Assembly: GCA_040387555.1 (NCBI GenBank)
Contig: JAZKDO010000003.1
Span: 496,001-560,000, forward strand
Source of the DNA: UBA4416 sp040387555
GTDB taxonomy: Bacteria; Bacteroidota; Bacteroidia; B-17B0; Aurantibacillaceae
Length of the DNA: 64,000 nt
Reading direction: 5' to 3'
Every line of letters begins with the position of its first letter. The stretch's first letter is position 1. The translations under genes and the position numbers were made by a program. The notes beneath the pieces were generated by a model. The model worked only from the letters and a program-made list of their open reading frames with translations. It had not been told where the DNA came from and made no database searches. Shown here one piece after another: positions 9,535 through 17,869 of this stretch.

Positions 9535-10851
9535 TTAAGGGAAAATTACTGCCGGATATTTCATTGCATCTGATTCAGGTATGGTTGAATGATACTTACT
9601 GTTAATGGCCTTGATGAATTCATTAGCTAGTAAAGCGTTGCCCCTTGGCGTGAGGTTCAAGCCATCAAGTGAGAAAAATCCCCCTGATGCAAATGCAGCG
9701 TTAACTGCCACACCGTTATACATGTATCCGTTTTTTACTTTAGTAAAAAAGGAGTTTGCGTCAACAAAAGCTAAACCTTTTGAAAGAGCAAGATTCTTTA
9801 AAATAAGATTGTAATTATTGATAGCCGATTCAATAGCATCAATTTCCTGCATAGTTAATACAAATCGGTTTGGTAAAGGTTTCAGCGAACCCCATTTGTG
9901 ACATTTAATAGAGTCCAACGGAACATTCAATAACACAAATTCACCTTCCTTAATAGGCCTGAGTTCTATAAAAGGAATAGAAGCGTCTTCGATGATAAAG
10001 GGATTGTTGCCTTCGTAAAATTTGGTAGAATCATAATTCCAATACACCTCAGTTAAACTATCAGCTTTCGCCTGTGTAAGTTTTAAGGCATTCCAGGCAA
10101 TAGTATTATAATAAGCCAGGGTCTTGATGCTTGGAATATTTGCAATCACTCCTTTGGAACCATTGGCAGTTAACTGATCGATTAAATTATTTATACTGGC
10201 TTCAAAGCCTACACCAACTCCGCCGGCCACCGGCGTAATGTTTCCTGTAGCCCCACCTTTTAAGGCATAGTCCAGTACATCATCTAATCCTAGCATTACC
10301 GAAAAGAAGGTAGGATTTTTTGCCACCGCGTCAGAGAGCACTGAGGAAGATGCGGATGAAGAGATTCTTTGATAAAAAGGGTTCGTATAACTTGTAACGG
10401 CCATGTCAATGACTTTCACATCAGGCACCCCCATATTATGAAAAGGTCCCTGAGTATTATACACAGGATTAAAAACCGCGACATCACCTGATGTGGCAAT
10501 TTTTACAGGGCCTAAAGAGGATGTTCCCTGGCAATCTGTGCGGGTTCCCATGATGGAATAAGCATTGTTGTTATTACCCATCCCTACAGAACCAGCAGAA
10601 ACATTAGGAATTTTAAATTCACCACCACCTATTACTTTAAATTGTTCTGCTAAAATAACAGCATATGAGTTTTGTTGTGCGTCATAATATAGTGCGCCGT
10701 TCGCATAACCAGCTGTCATAGAACTACCTAATGCAACGTAGTTTGATGCATTGATATCGCCACTATCAGGTTCTGGCTCGTCAAATTTTGGCTTACAACT
10801 AACGCAAATACTTGCGGTTAAGATGCATAGAAATAATTTATATAATGTCAT
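9535..10851 (-). CDS. SGNH/GDSL-like lipoprotein with altered catalytic blocks
   Basis: The 438-residue product has a lipoprotein signal (lipobox ICVSC, Cys at about residue 19) followed by acidic residues. Its N-terminal block (YVALGSSMTAGYANG) and C-terminal block (SLDGLNLTPRGNALLANEFIKAIN) place it in the Bacteroidota G-D-S-L lipolytic group that usually follows FadL. The presumed nucleophile Ser is kept, but the GxND block reads GLDDVLDYA and the usual DxxH block has Asn where His is expected. It may therefore be a weak hydrolase or a binding protein. It starts 11 bases after the FadL stop, so the two are almost certainly cotranscribed; a lipid or fatty-acid uptake role at the outer membrane is inferred from that pairing. 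Confidence 0.8.
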   Translation of the reverse strand: MTLYKLFLCILTASICVSCKPKFDEPEPDSGDINASNYVALGSSMTAGYANGALYYDAQQNSYAVILAEQFKVIGGGEFKIPNVSAGSVGMGNNNNAYSIMGTRTDCQGTSSLGPVKIATSGDVAVFNPVYNTQGPFHNMGVPDVKVIDMAVTSYTNPFYQRISSSASSSVLSDAVAKNPTFFSVMLGLDDVLDYALKGGATGNITPVAGGVGVGFEASINNLIDQLTANGSKGVIANIPSIKTLAYYNTIAWNALKLTQAKADSLTEVYWNYDSTKFYEGNNPFIIEDASIPFIELRPIKEGEFVLLNVPLDSIKCHKWGSLKPLPNRFVLTMQEIDAIESAINNYNLILKNLALSKGLAFVDANSFFTKVKNGYMYNGVAVNAAFASGGFFSLDGLNLTPRGNALLANEFIKAINSKYHSTIPESDAMKYPAVIFP

Positions 10852-10862
10852 CGTTGTTTCTA

Positions 10863-12092
10863 TTAAAATTTATATCCTATTGAAATACCAGGTGCGCAAA
10901 CGTTAGTTTTAAATGTCCCGCTCAAATTTGTTTCGGTGTTGGTATCCGTTCGTTTAAGATGAGTGAATAAAAAAGAGGCGTCCAATTTTAAATGGCTCCC
11001 AATCTCATAACCAATCCCTGCTGTATAATTCACCCGGTTAGCATCCGGTGTTTCAGGTGTCACATAACCGTTTTGAACTGGTGTAATACCGTAAGCTAAT
11101 CCTAAGCGTGCTGCAAAATGATCCGTAAGTTTATATTGTGCACCAGCCCGGAAGGCAAAAGTGTTCTTATACATACGCGCTGATTTGGTATCAATTAATG
11201 AGGCAGTATTATTTTCATAGTCAAAGCTAAGAGTATCATAGGCTTTCCATCCCACATAATTAATATCCAGGGCAAGGTTTAGTTTTGAACTTGCATTAAA
11301 AGCAAATCCTAAAGTGGTGACGCTAGGCAAAGGTAATTTGGATTTAAATGTTCCGTGTGGAAAATTGGAGGCAACAGAAGCAGGCACTTCAAAATTGGCA
11401 TGGCCGTCTTTTACTTCCATGATTACCTTTGATCGGTAAGTTAAACCAATGCTTAATTTTTCGATAGGCTGAACATAAACGCCGGCATTGAAACCGTAGC
11501 CGCTGGCTTTTCCGTTTAACTCAGCATGTCCGTAATTTCCGTTCGCGTCTATTAAAGGAATATCTTTTTGAAGATTCACTTTTCCAGTGGCATAAACAAA
11601 TCCTGCTCCAATTCCCAGTTTATTGTTAATTCGATAACTAACGGTTGGTTGAATGAATATGGCTCTTAACTCAAGACGTGTTAAAGCAAAACGGCCTGTC
11701 CATTTATCTTCCCATTGCACGGTACTTCCAAATGGTGTGTAAACAGCTAATCCTAATTTTAATTGTGAACTATCCTTTATTTCAAAAAGTGCATAAGCAG
11801 CAAACGGCGTACTTACCGGTGAATTAGTACGAGAGACTTCATTAGTATGTGCGTCCATAAAAGCTCCACGGGCAAATGTTGGAGTTACACCCAAATTGAT
11901 GGAATTTCCATGCACAAAACTGGCGCCGCCCGGATTAAAAAACAGAGAGGAGGCATCTTGCATGAATGCAGTTCCTGCACCTCCCATGCCTTGTTGTTTT
12001 TGTCCCTGTAAATTTACCTGAAAACCCTGGGAAAAAGATTTAAACGGTAAAATAAAAACAATAACTAAAATTAATGGATAAAAATATTTCAT
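10863..12092 (-). CDS. OmpP1/FadL/TodX family outer-membrane transporter
   Basis: The 409-residue protein has a signal peptide (MKYFYPLILVIVFILPFKSFSQ) and then the family N terminus GFQVNLQGQKQQGMGGAGTA followed by SSLFFNPGG. The rest alternates short amphipathic strands and ends in a C-terminal aromatic (SIGYKF), as expected for an outer-membrane beta-barrel. FadL-type channels carry long-chain fatty acids or other hydrophobic compounds. It is the first gene of a two-gene unit with the SGNH-like lipoprotein downstream. The preceding hairpin at 12142-12169 insulates it from the upstream gene, and a plausible promoter lies at 12112-12138. Confidence 0.88.
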   Translation of the reverse strand: MKYFYPLILVIVFILPFKSFSQGFQVNLQGQKQQGMGGAGTAFMQDASSLFFNPGGASFVHGNSINLGVTPTFARGAFMDAHTNEVSRTNSPVSTPFAAYALFEIKDSSQLKLGLAVYTPFGSTVQWEDKWTGRFALTRLELRAIFIQPTVSYRINNKLGIGAGFVYATGKVNLQKDIPLIDANGNYGHAELNGKASGYGFNAGVYVQPIEKLSIGLTYRSKVIMEVKDGHANFEVPASVASNFPHGTFKSKLPLPSVTTLGFAFNASSKLNLALDINYVGWKAYDTLSFDYENNTASLIDTKSARMYKNTFAFRAGAQYKLTDHFAARLGLAYGITPVQNGYVTPETPDANRVNYTAGIGYEIGSHLKLDASFLFTHLKRTDTNTETNLSGTFKTNVCAPGISIGYKF

Positions 12093-12111
12093 ACAGTGAT
12101 TTACAATTTAG

Positions 12112-12138
12112 TAAAGATAAATGTACTAAAAAGTTCAA
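12112..12138 (-). promoter_or_regulatory. Putative promoter of the fadL-like gene
   Basis: On the minus strand, TTG (12136-12138) is followed after 16 bases by TATCTTTA (12112-12119), close to the Bacteroidota TTG / TAnnTTTG pattern. It lies about 20 bases before the start codon. Confidence 0.45.
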
Positions 12139-12141
12139 TAA

Positions 12142-12169
12142 AAAAAGACACAGATGAGCGTGTCTTTTT
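12142..12169 (-). terminator. Terminator after the small acidic protein gene
   Basis: AAAAAGACAC (12142-12151) pairs perfectly with GTGTCTTTTT (12160-12169) around an 8-base loop. It is symmetrical, so it could work on both strands; the only transcript that reaches it is from the minus-strand gene ending at 12233. Confidence 0.8.
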
Positions 12170-12232
12170 ATTGAGTGTAAATTCTGCTGTTCGAAATGTG
12201 GTTTGAATTTAGTCCAGCTATTTAGACATCTC

Positions 12233-12490
12233 CTATCTATAGAGATCGGATAAGTCTACTGCAATAGCAAACCAGTTCAGTCGCTCATTGTCTGCGTCCA
12301 AAATTTCTACATCTTCTATTTCGTTCGTATCGATATTATAATAAATTTCAATAAAATCCCCTTCTGCTACGTATAGGTGAATATAATATCCAAAATGCTT
12401 AATGCTGTTGATGTACTCACCGCTATCGCCGATGATTTCCAGTCGTTCTTCAACGCTACAGGAATAAAACATATTAATATCTAGTGCCAT
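12233..12490 (-). CDS. Small acidic protein of unknown function
   Basis: The product is 85 residues, strongly acidic and rich in aromatics, with no signal peptide or membrane segment, so it is probably cytoplasmic. The segment YYIHLYVAEGDFIEIYYNIDTNEIEDVEILD looks like successive beta strands. I do not recognise the family with certainty. Coding character is good, the start ATG has an A-rich leader, and a terminator follows. It seems monocistronic. Confidence 0.65.
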   Translation of the reverse strand: MALDINMFYSCSVEERLEIIGDSGEYINSIKHFGYYIHLYVAEGDFIEIYYNIDTNEIEDVEILDADNERLNWFAIAVDLSDLYR

Positions 12491-12751
12491 GATTTTAGTA
12501 CTTTAGTTCTGTGATGTAAAGTTACGGCCGATATCAACGATCTGCTTAAGTTTTCGGTAACATAGGTCGAAGCATAGCCCTATGTGTATTTGATATAACG
12601 CTTGTGTAAGTGGTATTTGAAGAAGACAAATCTTTTTCGATAACATTACACGATTAAACAGCCATATGAAGTTAATGAGCTCTGAGATACTCAAAACGTG
12701 AAATGACAATTAGTATTCTTGAGTATAGTTTTTTGACGAAGGTTTTTGTCT

Positions 12752-13171
12752 TTATTTACTGTAAAAATCTACAGTAGCTTCTTTATGATTCTTATAAAGT
12801 TCACAGGTTATTAAAACATGTTTTCCTGACCATTCCAATTGATTTTTATTTTTTAAAGGAATGCCATACCTACCTTTTAAATAATTTAAAATGATTACAC
12901 CAGAACCATTTTTTGTTGTAAGTGATACTGCTGATAGCTTATTTTTTATAAACGATAATCTCAGCTCATTAATCTGCACACCGGCAATGTTCAAAGTTTT
13001 GGAATCAGTTGTATATAATTGTGCATTACCATGCTCAAGTTCCAAACTAAGATTTTTAAACTGCTCTTTCGCCGAACCAAATACAAAATGATCAATACCA
13101 TTACATTTATCCAAAGGTTCGTTATTATAAAAGGTCAAAGAGAATAATAGAGATAATAGAAGAGCTTTCAT
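12752..13171 (-). CDS. Small exported protein of unknown function
   Basis: The 139-residue product begins with a short hydrophobic signal (MKALLLSLLFSLTFY). After it comes a compact domain with FGSAKEQFKNL near the start, INELRLSFIKNKLSAV in the middle and WSGKHVLITCELYKN near the end. Two cysteines remain in the mature part, one N-terminal and one near the C terminus, and could pair. The pattern resembles small periplasmic domains of the type that recur in Bacteroidota, but I cannot name the family. No neighbour gives context. Confidence 0.55.
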   Translation of the reverse strand: MKALLLSLLFSLTFYNNEPLDKCNGIDHFVFGSAKEQFKNLSLELEHGNAQLYTTDSKTLNIAGVQINELRLSFIKNKLSAVSLTTKNGSGVIILNYLKGRYGIPLKNKNQLEWSGKHVLITCELYKNHKEATVDFYSK

Positions 13172-13811
13172 AATAGCGTTGTTAAGCAGATGTAGTTGCT
13201 TCTATAAACCTAACTATATGGTTTTTGGCAATTAGTGCATTAAATGATCTTTTATTTATGATGTAAGAATATCATAGTTTTTGTTTAATTCTATGCAAAA
13301 GGGCGCTTTAAAACAAGTGTGGATTCGTTTCGACCAATAGTCAGATGTGAAAAAGAATATTAATTAGGTATGTTAATGGAAAAGACCCTCAACTAATCGA
13401 CGTTTAAATTTCAGTACTTACCCAATGTTTAAAATTTTTGCTGAATAAAAACTGAACGAATTTGTGGCAGGTACAATTAGGTTTCGTAGAGATAGGGATT
13501 TGGCCGTGATACGCCTTTTAGTAAAGAAGAAGACCAACAGATTTAATCCGCGAATCTACTAAGGAATTCCCGAAAGTTTTATCGCAGAATAACATCGTCC
13601 CTGTTATAAAAAGAATATTAATTATTTTTTGCAATAAGATAATAGTTTTGAAAGCAATTGTTCAGGATGACGACCACTCCTGCATCTCGTGAAAGATAAT
13701 TTACATTTTTCCTTCATGCCGAATTATGACAGAAGTAAATGCAAATGCAACTCAGGAGTACTTGACATAACAAGTTCTTCCTGGGTCAAAGTAAGCTGGA
13801 ACTTATTTGCA
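13172..13811. other. Gene-poor region, possible decayed gene
   Basis: No intact gene is visible in this 640-base stretch. Between about 13496 and 13640 the plus strand has two short protein-like runs in different frames: DTPFSKEEDQQI then a stop, and, from 13543 in another frame, LIRESTKEFPKVLSQNNIVPVIKRI. A single-base frame change would join them, which suggests, without proof, the remnant of a gene. Confidence 0.3.
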
Positions 13812-14111
13812 TCATTGAACTGACTTACTTCTGGAAGATATAAAGATATTATCCTGAAGTCCTTGCCGAGATTGGTCGCAGTATTGGTTTACCGAATCAA
13901 TTAATATTTCTTTGCTGGTTTCATCCAAAAATTTAGGAAGGTTATTGTTAATCACCCCTTGTTGCAAGGTTGCAAATATATAATAGTACTGTTCGTTGTG
14001 AGTGAAAATAAATCCATAATTCTTATCCTCCTTTGTCCCTAAAAGTATAACAGGTTGAGCAAATGGAATCACAATGTTTTTTCCTTTGAAGATTGGCGCA
14101 AATTTCTGCAT
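13812..14111 (-). CDS. Hypothetical 99-residue protein
   Basis: A 99-codon frame runs from ATG at 14109-14111. The product has no signal peptide. It reads as a small mixed alpha/beta protein with YGFIFTHNEQYYYIFATLQQG in the centre and a C-terminal helix (SKEILIDSVNQYCDQSRQ). I do not recognise it. It is longer than chance frames in this AT-rich DNA and has ordinary amino-acid composition, but it stands alone in a gene-poor region, so expression is uncertain. Confidence 0.45.
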   Translation of the reverse strand: MQKFAPIFKGKNIVIPFAQPVILLGTKEDKNYGFIFTHNEQYYYIFATLQQGVINNNLPKFLDETSKEILIDSVNQYCDQSRQGLQDNIFISSRSKSVQ

Positions 14112-14442
14112 AAGTTTTAATTTAATGGTTCTTAATCTAAGTTAAGTATAAGTCTTTTGTTTCGTCCCAAAGTTATCAGCAAAATACCTTACATAAAAAT
14201 TCAACTTAGATGGTTATTCCACATCAAAGAAATTCTAAAAGTCATTTAAATCAACGATTTGCTATAATTTATAGTAGTTTGCTCCTAAAGTCACTTATAT
14301 AATTACTATATTTATTTAGAGGCATGAAGGTCTTTTCACATGGCTAATAAAAATTAGAATGTAGCCGGCAATGTTCAAAATTAGTCGTCTGGAAAAGTAA
14401 ACAAATACAAAAAATACTATTGGATTAAAACTATACGGTAAA
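14112..14442. other. Intergenic region, nothing recognised
   Basis: This 331-base AT-rich stretch lies upstream of the 99-residue gene and downstream of the DUF1801 gene, both on the minus strand. I found no coding frame, tRNA or strong hairpin. Confidence 0.4.
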
Positions 14443-14907
14443 CTACTTTCTTGGAGTTGATAGCATAGTTTCATAACGTGTAATCCAGTCTTTAGGTGTC
14501 ATCTTTTTACAAAGTTCAGCGATGAGTTCATATGGGATATCTTCCATCTTTTTAAAACGGATGCAGCTTTTACCCATATCTAGTTTACTTTTGCAATGTT
14601 TGGGATATTCCTCAACAAACCATGTTAATAATTTTGGATCTTGATAAATACCCATATGATAGAGGGCAATGAAGTTTTTTTGGTTTGCAATACTGATAAA
14701 GCCTAAAGGCAAACTTGGGTCACAATGGTAGCCTGCCGGAAAAATAGAGTGTGGAACTGAATAACATACCATCCCATAGCCCATGCCTTCCTGAAAACCT
14801 TTGGGAAGATTTTTAAGAACTGCTTCGCGTAGTTTTGAAAAAGGTAAGGTTCTTTCTTCGGGTAGTTCTTTTAAATAATCAGTAACACTTTTAGATTTGG
14901 ATTGCAT
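14443..14907 (-). CDS. DUF1801 / YdhG-like domain protein
   Basis: The 154-residue product matches the DUF1801 (YdhG-like) fold. It has an N-terminal helix VTDYLKELPEERTLPFSKLR, a central GYGMVCYSVP stretch, then FISIANQKNFIALYHMG and the C-terminal KSCIRFKKMEDIPYELIAEL motif. Members are small soluble proteins structurally related to iron-chaperone frataxin-like folds; the biochemical role is not established. No partner gene is adjacent. The start is the ATG at 14905-14907, just before the conserved helix. Confidence 0.8.
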   Translation of the reverse strand: MQSKSKSVTDYLKELPEERTLPFSKLREAVLKNLPKGFQEGMGYGMVCYSVPHSIFPAGYHCDPSLPLGFISIANQKNFIALYHMGIYQDPKLLTWFVEEYPKHCKSKLDMGKSCIRFKKMEDIPYELIAELCKKMTPKDWITRYETMLSTPRK

Positions 14908-14951
14908 CTCGTTTATTGTTCAGATAGTTATAGAATATTTTAGATGACATT

Positions 14952-15006
14952 AACTCATTAATGTATGAATTTATATTAAAATATTCATTAGATAACTCAA
15001 TGAGTT
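14952..15006. repeat. Nested inverted repeats between DUF1801 and phnA-like genes
   Basis: AACTCATT (14952-14959) is matched by AATGAGTT (14999-15006). Nested inside, ATGAAT (14965-14970) is matched by ATTCAT (14983-14988). The whole could fold into an extended AT-rich stem. It lies between the stop of the PhnA-like gene (15054) and the start of the DUF1801 gene, both on the minus strand, and lacks a terminator-like T-run. Confidence 0.5.
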
Positions 15007-15053
15007 CAATTTTAATATGATAACCATGTTAAAATTTCCGAACTATCTTCTGT

Positions 15054-15611
15054 TTAGTTTTTCTTGACAAACTTGCATAGGATAACGATCGTCTGATCAT
15101 TGATCTTACCCTCAATATGTTCCGGATTATCATGAACTAATTTGATTTTCTTTACCACTGTTCCTTTAGACGCTGTAAAATTTGTTCCTTTCACATTAAG
15201 TGCCTGAGTTAAAACCACAGTATCTCCATTTTCCAAAACATTTCCAAATGCATCCTGGTGAATCTTTGCAACTTGAAAAGCACTTAAGGCCCAATCCTTG
15301 ATGTTTTCATCTATATCAACCGAATTAATCACATTCTCGGCCCATTCCTCTTCTTTATACTGATAAAGTATTCTGTAGCTTAAAGCCTGAACACTTGGTT
15401 CTGGATTCCAGATACTGCCTTCCAAACAACGCCAATGAAAACCTGCATCTGTATTATCTATTGCCTGTAAGCAGGTTTTACAGATTGCCACCTGATGTTC
15501 AATAGTGTCATCGCTTTTAGGACTAACCGTGTATTCATTTTCAGGAACTTCAGTTGCGCATAGTTCACATAAATTCTGACTCCGATCTTTTAACTTTTGA
15601 TTTAATGGCAT
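15054..15611 (-). CDS. PhnA/YjdM-like zinc-ribbon protein
   Basis: From the ATG at 15609-15611 the product is 185 residues. It begins MPLNQKLKDRSQNLCELC, with a zinc-ribbon pair formed by CELC and a later CKTC about 40 residues on. The C-terminal half carries the PhnA/YjdM beta-barrel signature (FGNVLENGDTVVLTQALNVKG ... GTVVKKIKL). Despite the historical name, YjdM proteins are not proven phosphonate enzymes. The frame stays open another 34 codons upstream, but that part overlaps the tRNA-Arg terminator and gene, so it is not coding. Confidence 0.85.
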   Translation of the reverse strand: MPLNQKLKDRSQNLCELCATEVPENEYTVSPKSDDTIEHQVAICKTCLQAIDNTDAGFHWRCLEGSIWNPEPSVQALSYRILYQYKEEEWAENVINSVDIDENIKDWALSAFQVAKIHQDAFGNVLENGDTVVLTQALNVKGTNFTASKGTVVKKIKLVHDNPEHIEGKINDQTIVILCKFVKKN

Positions 15612-15645
15612 AAGACTTTGGTTAAGTTCTTCTTTAAATATATTT

Positions 15646-15679
15646 AAAAAAACAAAACCACCTTTGAGTGGTGGTTTTG
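15646..15679 (-). terminator. Terminator of tRNA-Arg(TCT)
   Basis: CAAAACCACC (15653-15662) pairs perfectly with GGTGGTTTTG (15670-15679). On the minus strand the stem is followed by a T-rich run. It sits 10 bases after the tRNA 3' end and separates the tRNA from the phnA-like gene. Confidence 0.8.
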
Positions 15680-15689
15680 AGTTTAATCG

Positions 15690-15763
15690 TGATCCCGATT
15701 GGATTCGAACCAATGGCCCACAGCTTAGAAGGCTGTTGCTCTATCCAGCTGAGCTACGGGACC
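15690..15763 (-). tRNA. tRNA-Arg (anticodon TCT)
   Basis: The minus strand reads a full 74-nt cloverleaf: acceptor GGTCCCG pairing with CGGGATC (one G-T pair), D arm AGCTCAGCTGGATAGAGC, anticodon stem ACAGC/GCTGT around CTTCTAA with anticodon TCT, and T arm ending GGTTCGAATCC. Discriminator A; the CCA end is not encoded. Confidence 0.96.
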
Positions 15764-15892
15764 ATATTTAGAGTAATAACTATTACATCTAAAATTGGAA
15801 TGCGAATTTACTGTTTTTTTTCAAACTAATAGTTACTTTTTTAAAATCTTCGGTTTTCACAATATTTTGTTATTTTTAGAGCTTTATCGCTT

Positions 15893-17845
15893 GTGACTAA
15901 ACTATCCGTTGTTATTGTAAACTACAATGTCAAGCACTTTATTGAACAGTGCTTGTTTTCTGTATTTAAGGCTTCTGAAAGCTTTCAATGCGAGGTTTTT
16001 GTAGTGGATAACAACTCCGTGGACGGCTCAGTCACACTTATTACAGAAAAGTTTCCACAAGTAAACCTAATTGTCAATAAAACCAATACAGGTTTTTCCG
16101 TGGCCAATAACCAGGCTTTACGCTTAGCTAAAGGGGAATATATATTACTATTAAATCCTGATACTGTAGTTCAGGAAGATACTTTTTTGAAAATATTGAC
16201 TTTTATGGATGCCCACCCGGATGCGGGAGGATTGGGTGTGAAAATGCTTGATGGGCAAGGGAACTTTGCACCCGAATCAAAACGTGGACTGCCAACTCCT
16301 GAAGTGGCTTTTTATAAAATGTTTGGTTTCTCGCGCTTTTTCCCTAAATCAAAACGTTTTGGGAAATACCATTTGACCTACTTACCCGAAAATGAGATTA
16401 ACGAAATAGATGTGATCAGTGGTGCATTTATGCTCATCCGAAAATCAGTTTTGGATCAAATCGGATTGCTGGATGAAGCTTTTTTTATGTATGGTGAGGA
16501 TATTGATCTTTCGTACCGGATCAAAAAAGCAGGCTTTAAAAATTATTATTTTCCGGATACGCAGATCATTCATTATAAAGGAGAAAGCACAAAGCGTAGT
16601 AGTTTAAACTATGTGGTTATTTTTTATAAAGCCATGGCTATTTTTTCTAAAAAGCATTTTAGTGGCTCACATGCGTTTTGGTTTAATGCATTAATTCACC
16701 TCGCTATTTTTTTGAAGGCAGGACTTACTCTTTTAACTGGTTTCTTTAAGAATTTTACCATTCCTATTTTTGATTTCGCATTGCTTACCCTGGGGTTATT
16801 TGCCATTAAAAATGTGTATCAGCAAAATACTGGTGTGGTTGGAGAAATTTATTCGGAGAAGCTGTTAAGTATTGCATTTCCGTTATATGCGATTGCATGG
16901 GTTATTATGGTTTATTTTAATGGAGGATATGATAAGCCTATTAAATTATTGAAAATTGTTAGGGGCGTATTAGTTGGAACTGTTTTTATTTTATTAGGTT
17001 ATTCATTATTGCCTGAGTCACTTAGGTTTTCAAGAGCATTAATTTTATTGGGAACAGGCTGGGCATTGGTTTGTTTTATAGCTACCCGCTTATTATTTCA
17101 TTTACTAAGATTTAAATCCTATAGGTTAAGTAATGCCAAAACGAAACGAATAGCTATTATTGGCGAGGAGCAGGAATTTAGCCGTGTTTCGGCTTTACTA
17201 AAAGAAACTCAGGCAAATCCGGGCTTCGTGGGGTTTGTAAGTGCTGAGATTAATGGAGTACACAATCCTCACTACATTGGGAAAATAAACCAGATTGATG
17301 AGATTATTAAAGTTCATCAGATCAATGAAATTATTTTTTGCGCAAAAGATATCAGTTCTCAGTTTATTATTAATAATATGCTTACCCTCGTGTCAAGTGG
17401 TGTGGATTTTAAAATTGCTCCGCCGGAAAGTTTATCAATTATAGGAAGCAATAATATTGATACTGCCGGTGATTTGTATATGATCGATGTGAACAGTATT
17501 TCAAAGTCTAAGAACCGACGTAATAAGCGTTTACTCGATATTGGCGTCACGGCACTAGTGATTTTGTTTAGTCCACTGTTAATGCTAATTCAGGAAAGCA
17601 ATAAAAATTATTTTATGAATTGTTTCAATGTTTTATTTGGGTTTTATTCATGGGTTGGTTATGGTAAAGTGTTTGATAAATCTTTGCCCGAAATTAAACG
17701 TTCGGTCTTATCACCATCTTTATTACTTCCCGCTGAGGTGGATACCAATAAGATTAAGTTGGCTAATTTAAGGTACGCTAAAGATTATAGCATTGAAAAG
17801 GATATTGTGCTGATCTGGAAATGCCGTAATAAATTGGGGACTTAG
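15893..17845 (+). CDS. GT2 glycosyltransferase fused to a sugar-phosphotransferase-like module
   Basis: The 650-residue protein opens with a family 2 glycosyltransferase (about 1-265): LSVVIVNYNVKHFIEQCL, VDNNSVDGS, LLLNPDTVV and GAFMLIRKSVLDQIG..DEAFFMYGEDIDLSYRIKKAG, the rhamnosyltransferase-like type. Several membrane segments follow (about 265-400). Then comes a Rossmann-like region (RIAIIGEEQEFSRVSALL ... INEIIFCAKD) and a C-terminal stretch resembling the edges of polyprenyl-phosphate sugar phosphotransferases (RRNKRLLDIGVTALVILFSPLLMLI, later WVGYGKVF and DYSIEKDIVLIWK). The basic catalytic loop of that family is not visible, so the second module may be inactive. The start is GTG at 15893; no ATG precedes the first strand. 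Envelope polysaccharide assembly is the inferred role. Confidence 0.8.
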   Translation: MTKLSVVIVNYNVKHFIEQCLFSVFKASESFQCEVFVVDNNSVDGSVTLITEKFPQVNLIVNKTNTGFSVANNQALRLAKGEYILLLNPDTVVQEDTFLKILTFMDAHPDAGGLGVKMLDGQGNFAPESKRGLPTPEVAFYKMFGFSRFFPKSKRFGKYHLTYLPENEINEIDVISGAFMLIRKSVLDQIGLLDEAFFMYGEDIDLSYRIKKAGFKNYYFPDTQIIHYKGESTKRSSLNYVVIFYKAMAIFSKKHFSGSHAFWFNALIHLAIFLKAGLTLLTGFFKNFTIPIFDFALLTLGLFAIKNVYQQNTGVVGEIYSEKLLSIAFPLYAIAWVIMVYFNGGYDKPIKLLKIVRGVLVGTVFILLGYSLLPESLRFSRALILLGTGWALVCFIATRLLFHLLRFKSYRLSNAKTKRIAIIGEEQEFSRVSALLKETQANPGFVGFVSAEINGVHNPHYIGKINQIDEIIKVHQINEIIFCAKDISSQFIINNMLTLVSSGVDFKIAPPESLSIIGSNNIDTAGDLYMIDVNSISKSKNRRNKRLLDIGVTALVILFSPLLMLIQESNKNYFMNCFNVLFGFYSWVGYGKVFDKSLPEIKRSVLSPSLLLPAEVDTNKIKLANLRYAKDYSIEKDIVLIWKCRNKLGT

Positions 17846-17869
17846 TTTTTTAAAGTCAAAAAGAGAGTT

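Noticed and set aside
12503..12709. 68-codon minus-strand frame
   Set aside because: Composition is not protein-like, no family is recognised, and it sits in the upstream region of a better gene.
15612..15713. N-terminal extension of the PhnA-like protein
   Set aside because: It runs through the tRNA-Arg terminator and into the tRNA gene; the ATG at 15609-15611 starts the conserved domain.
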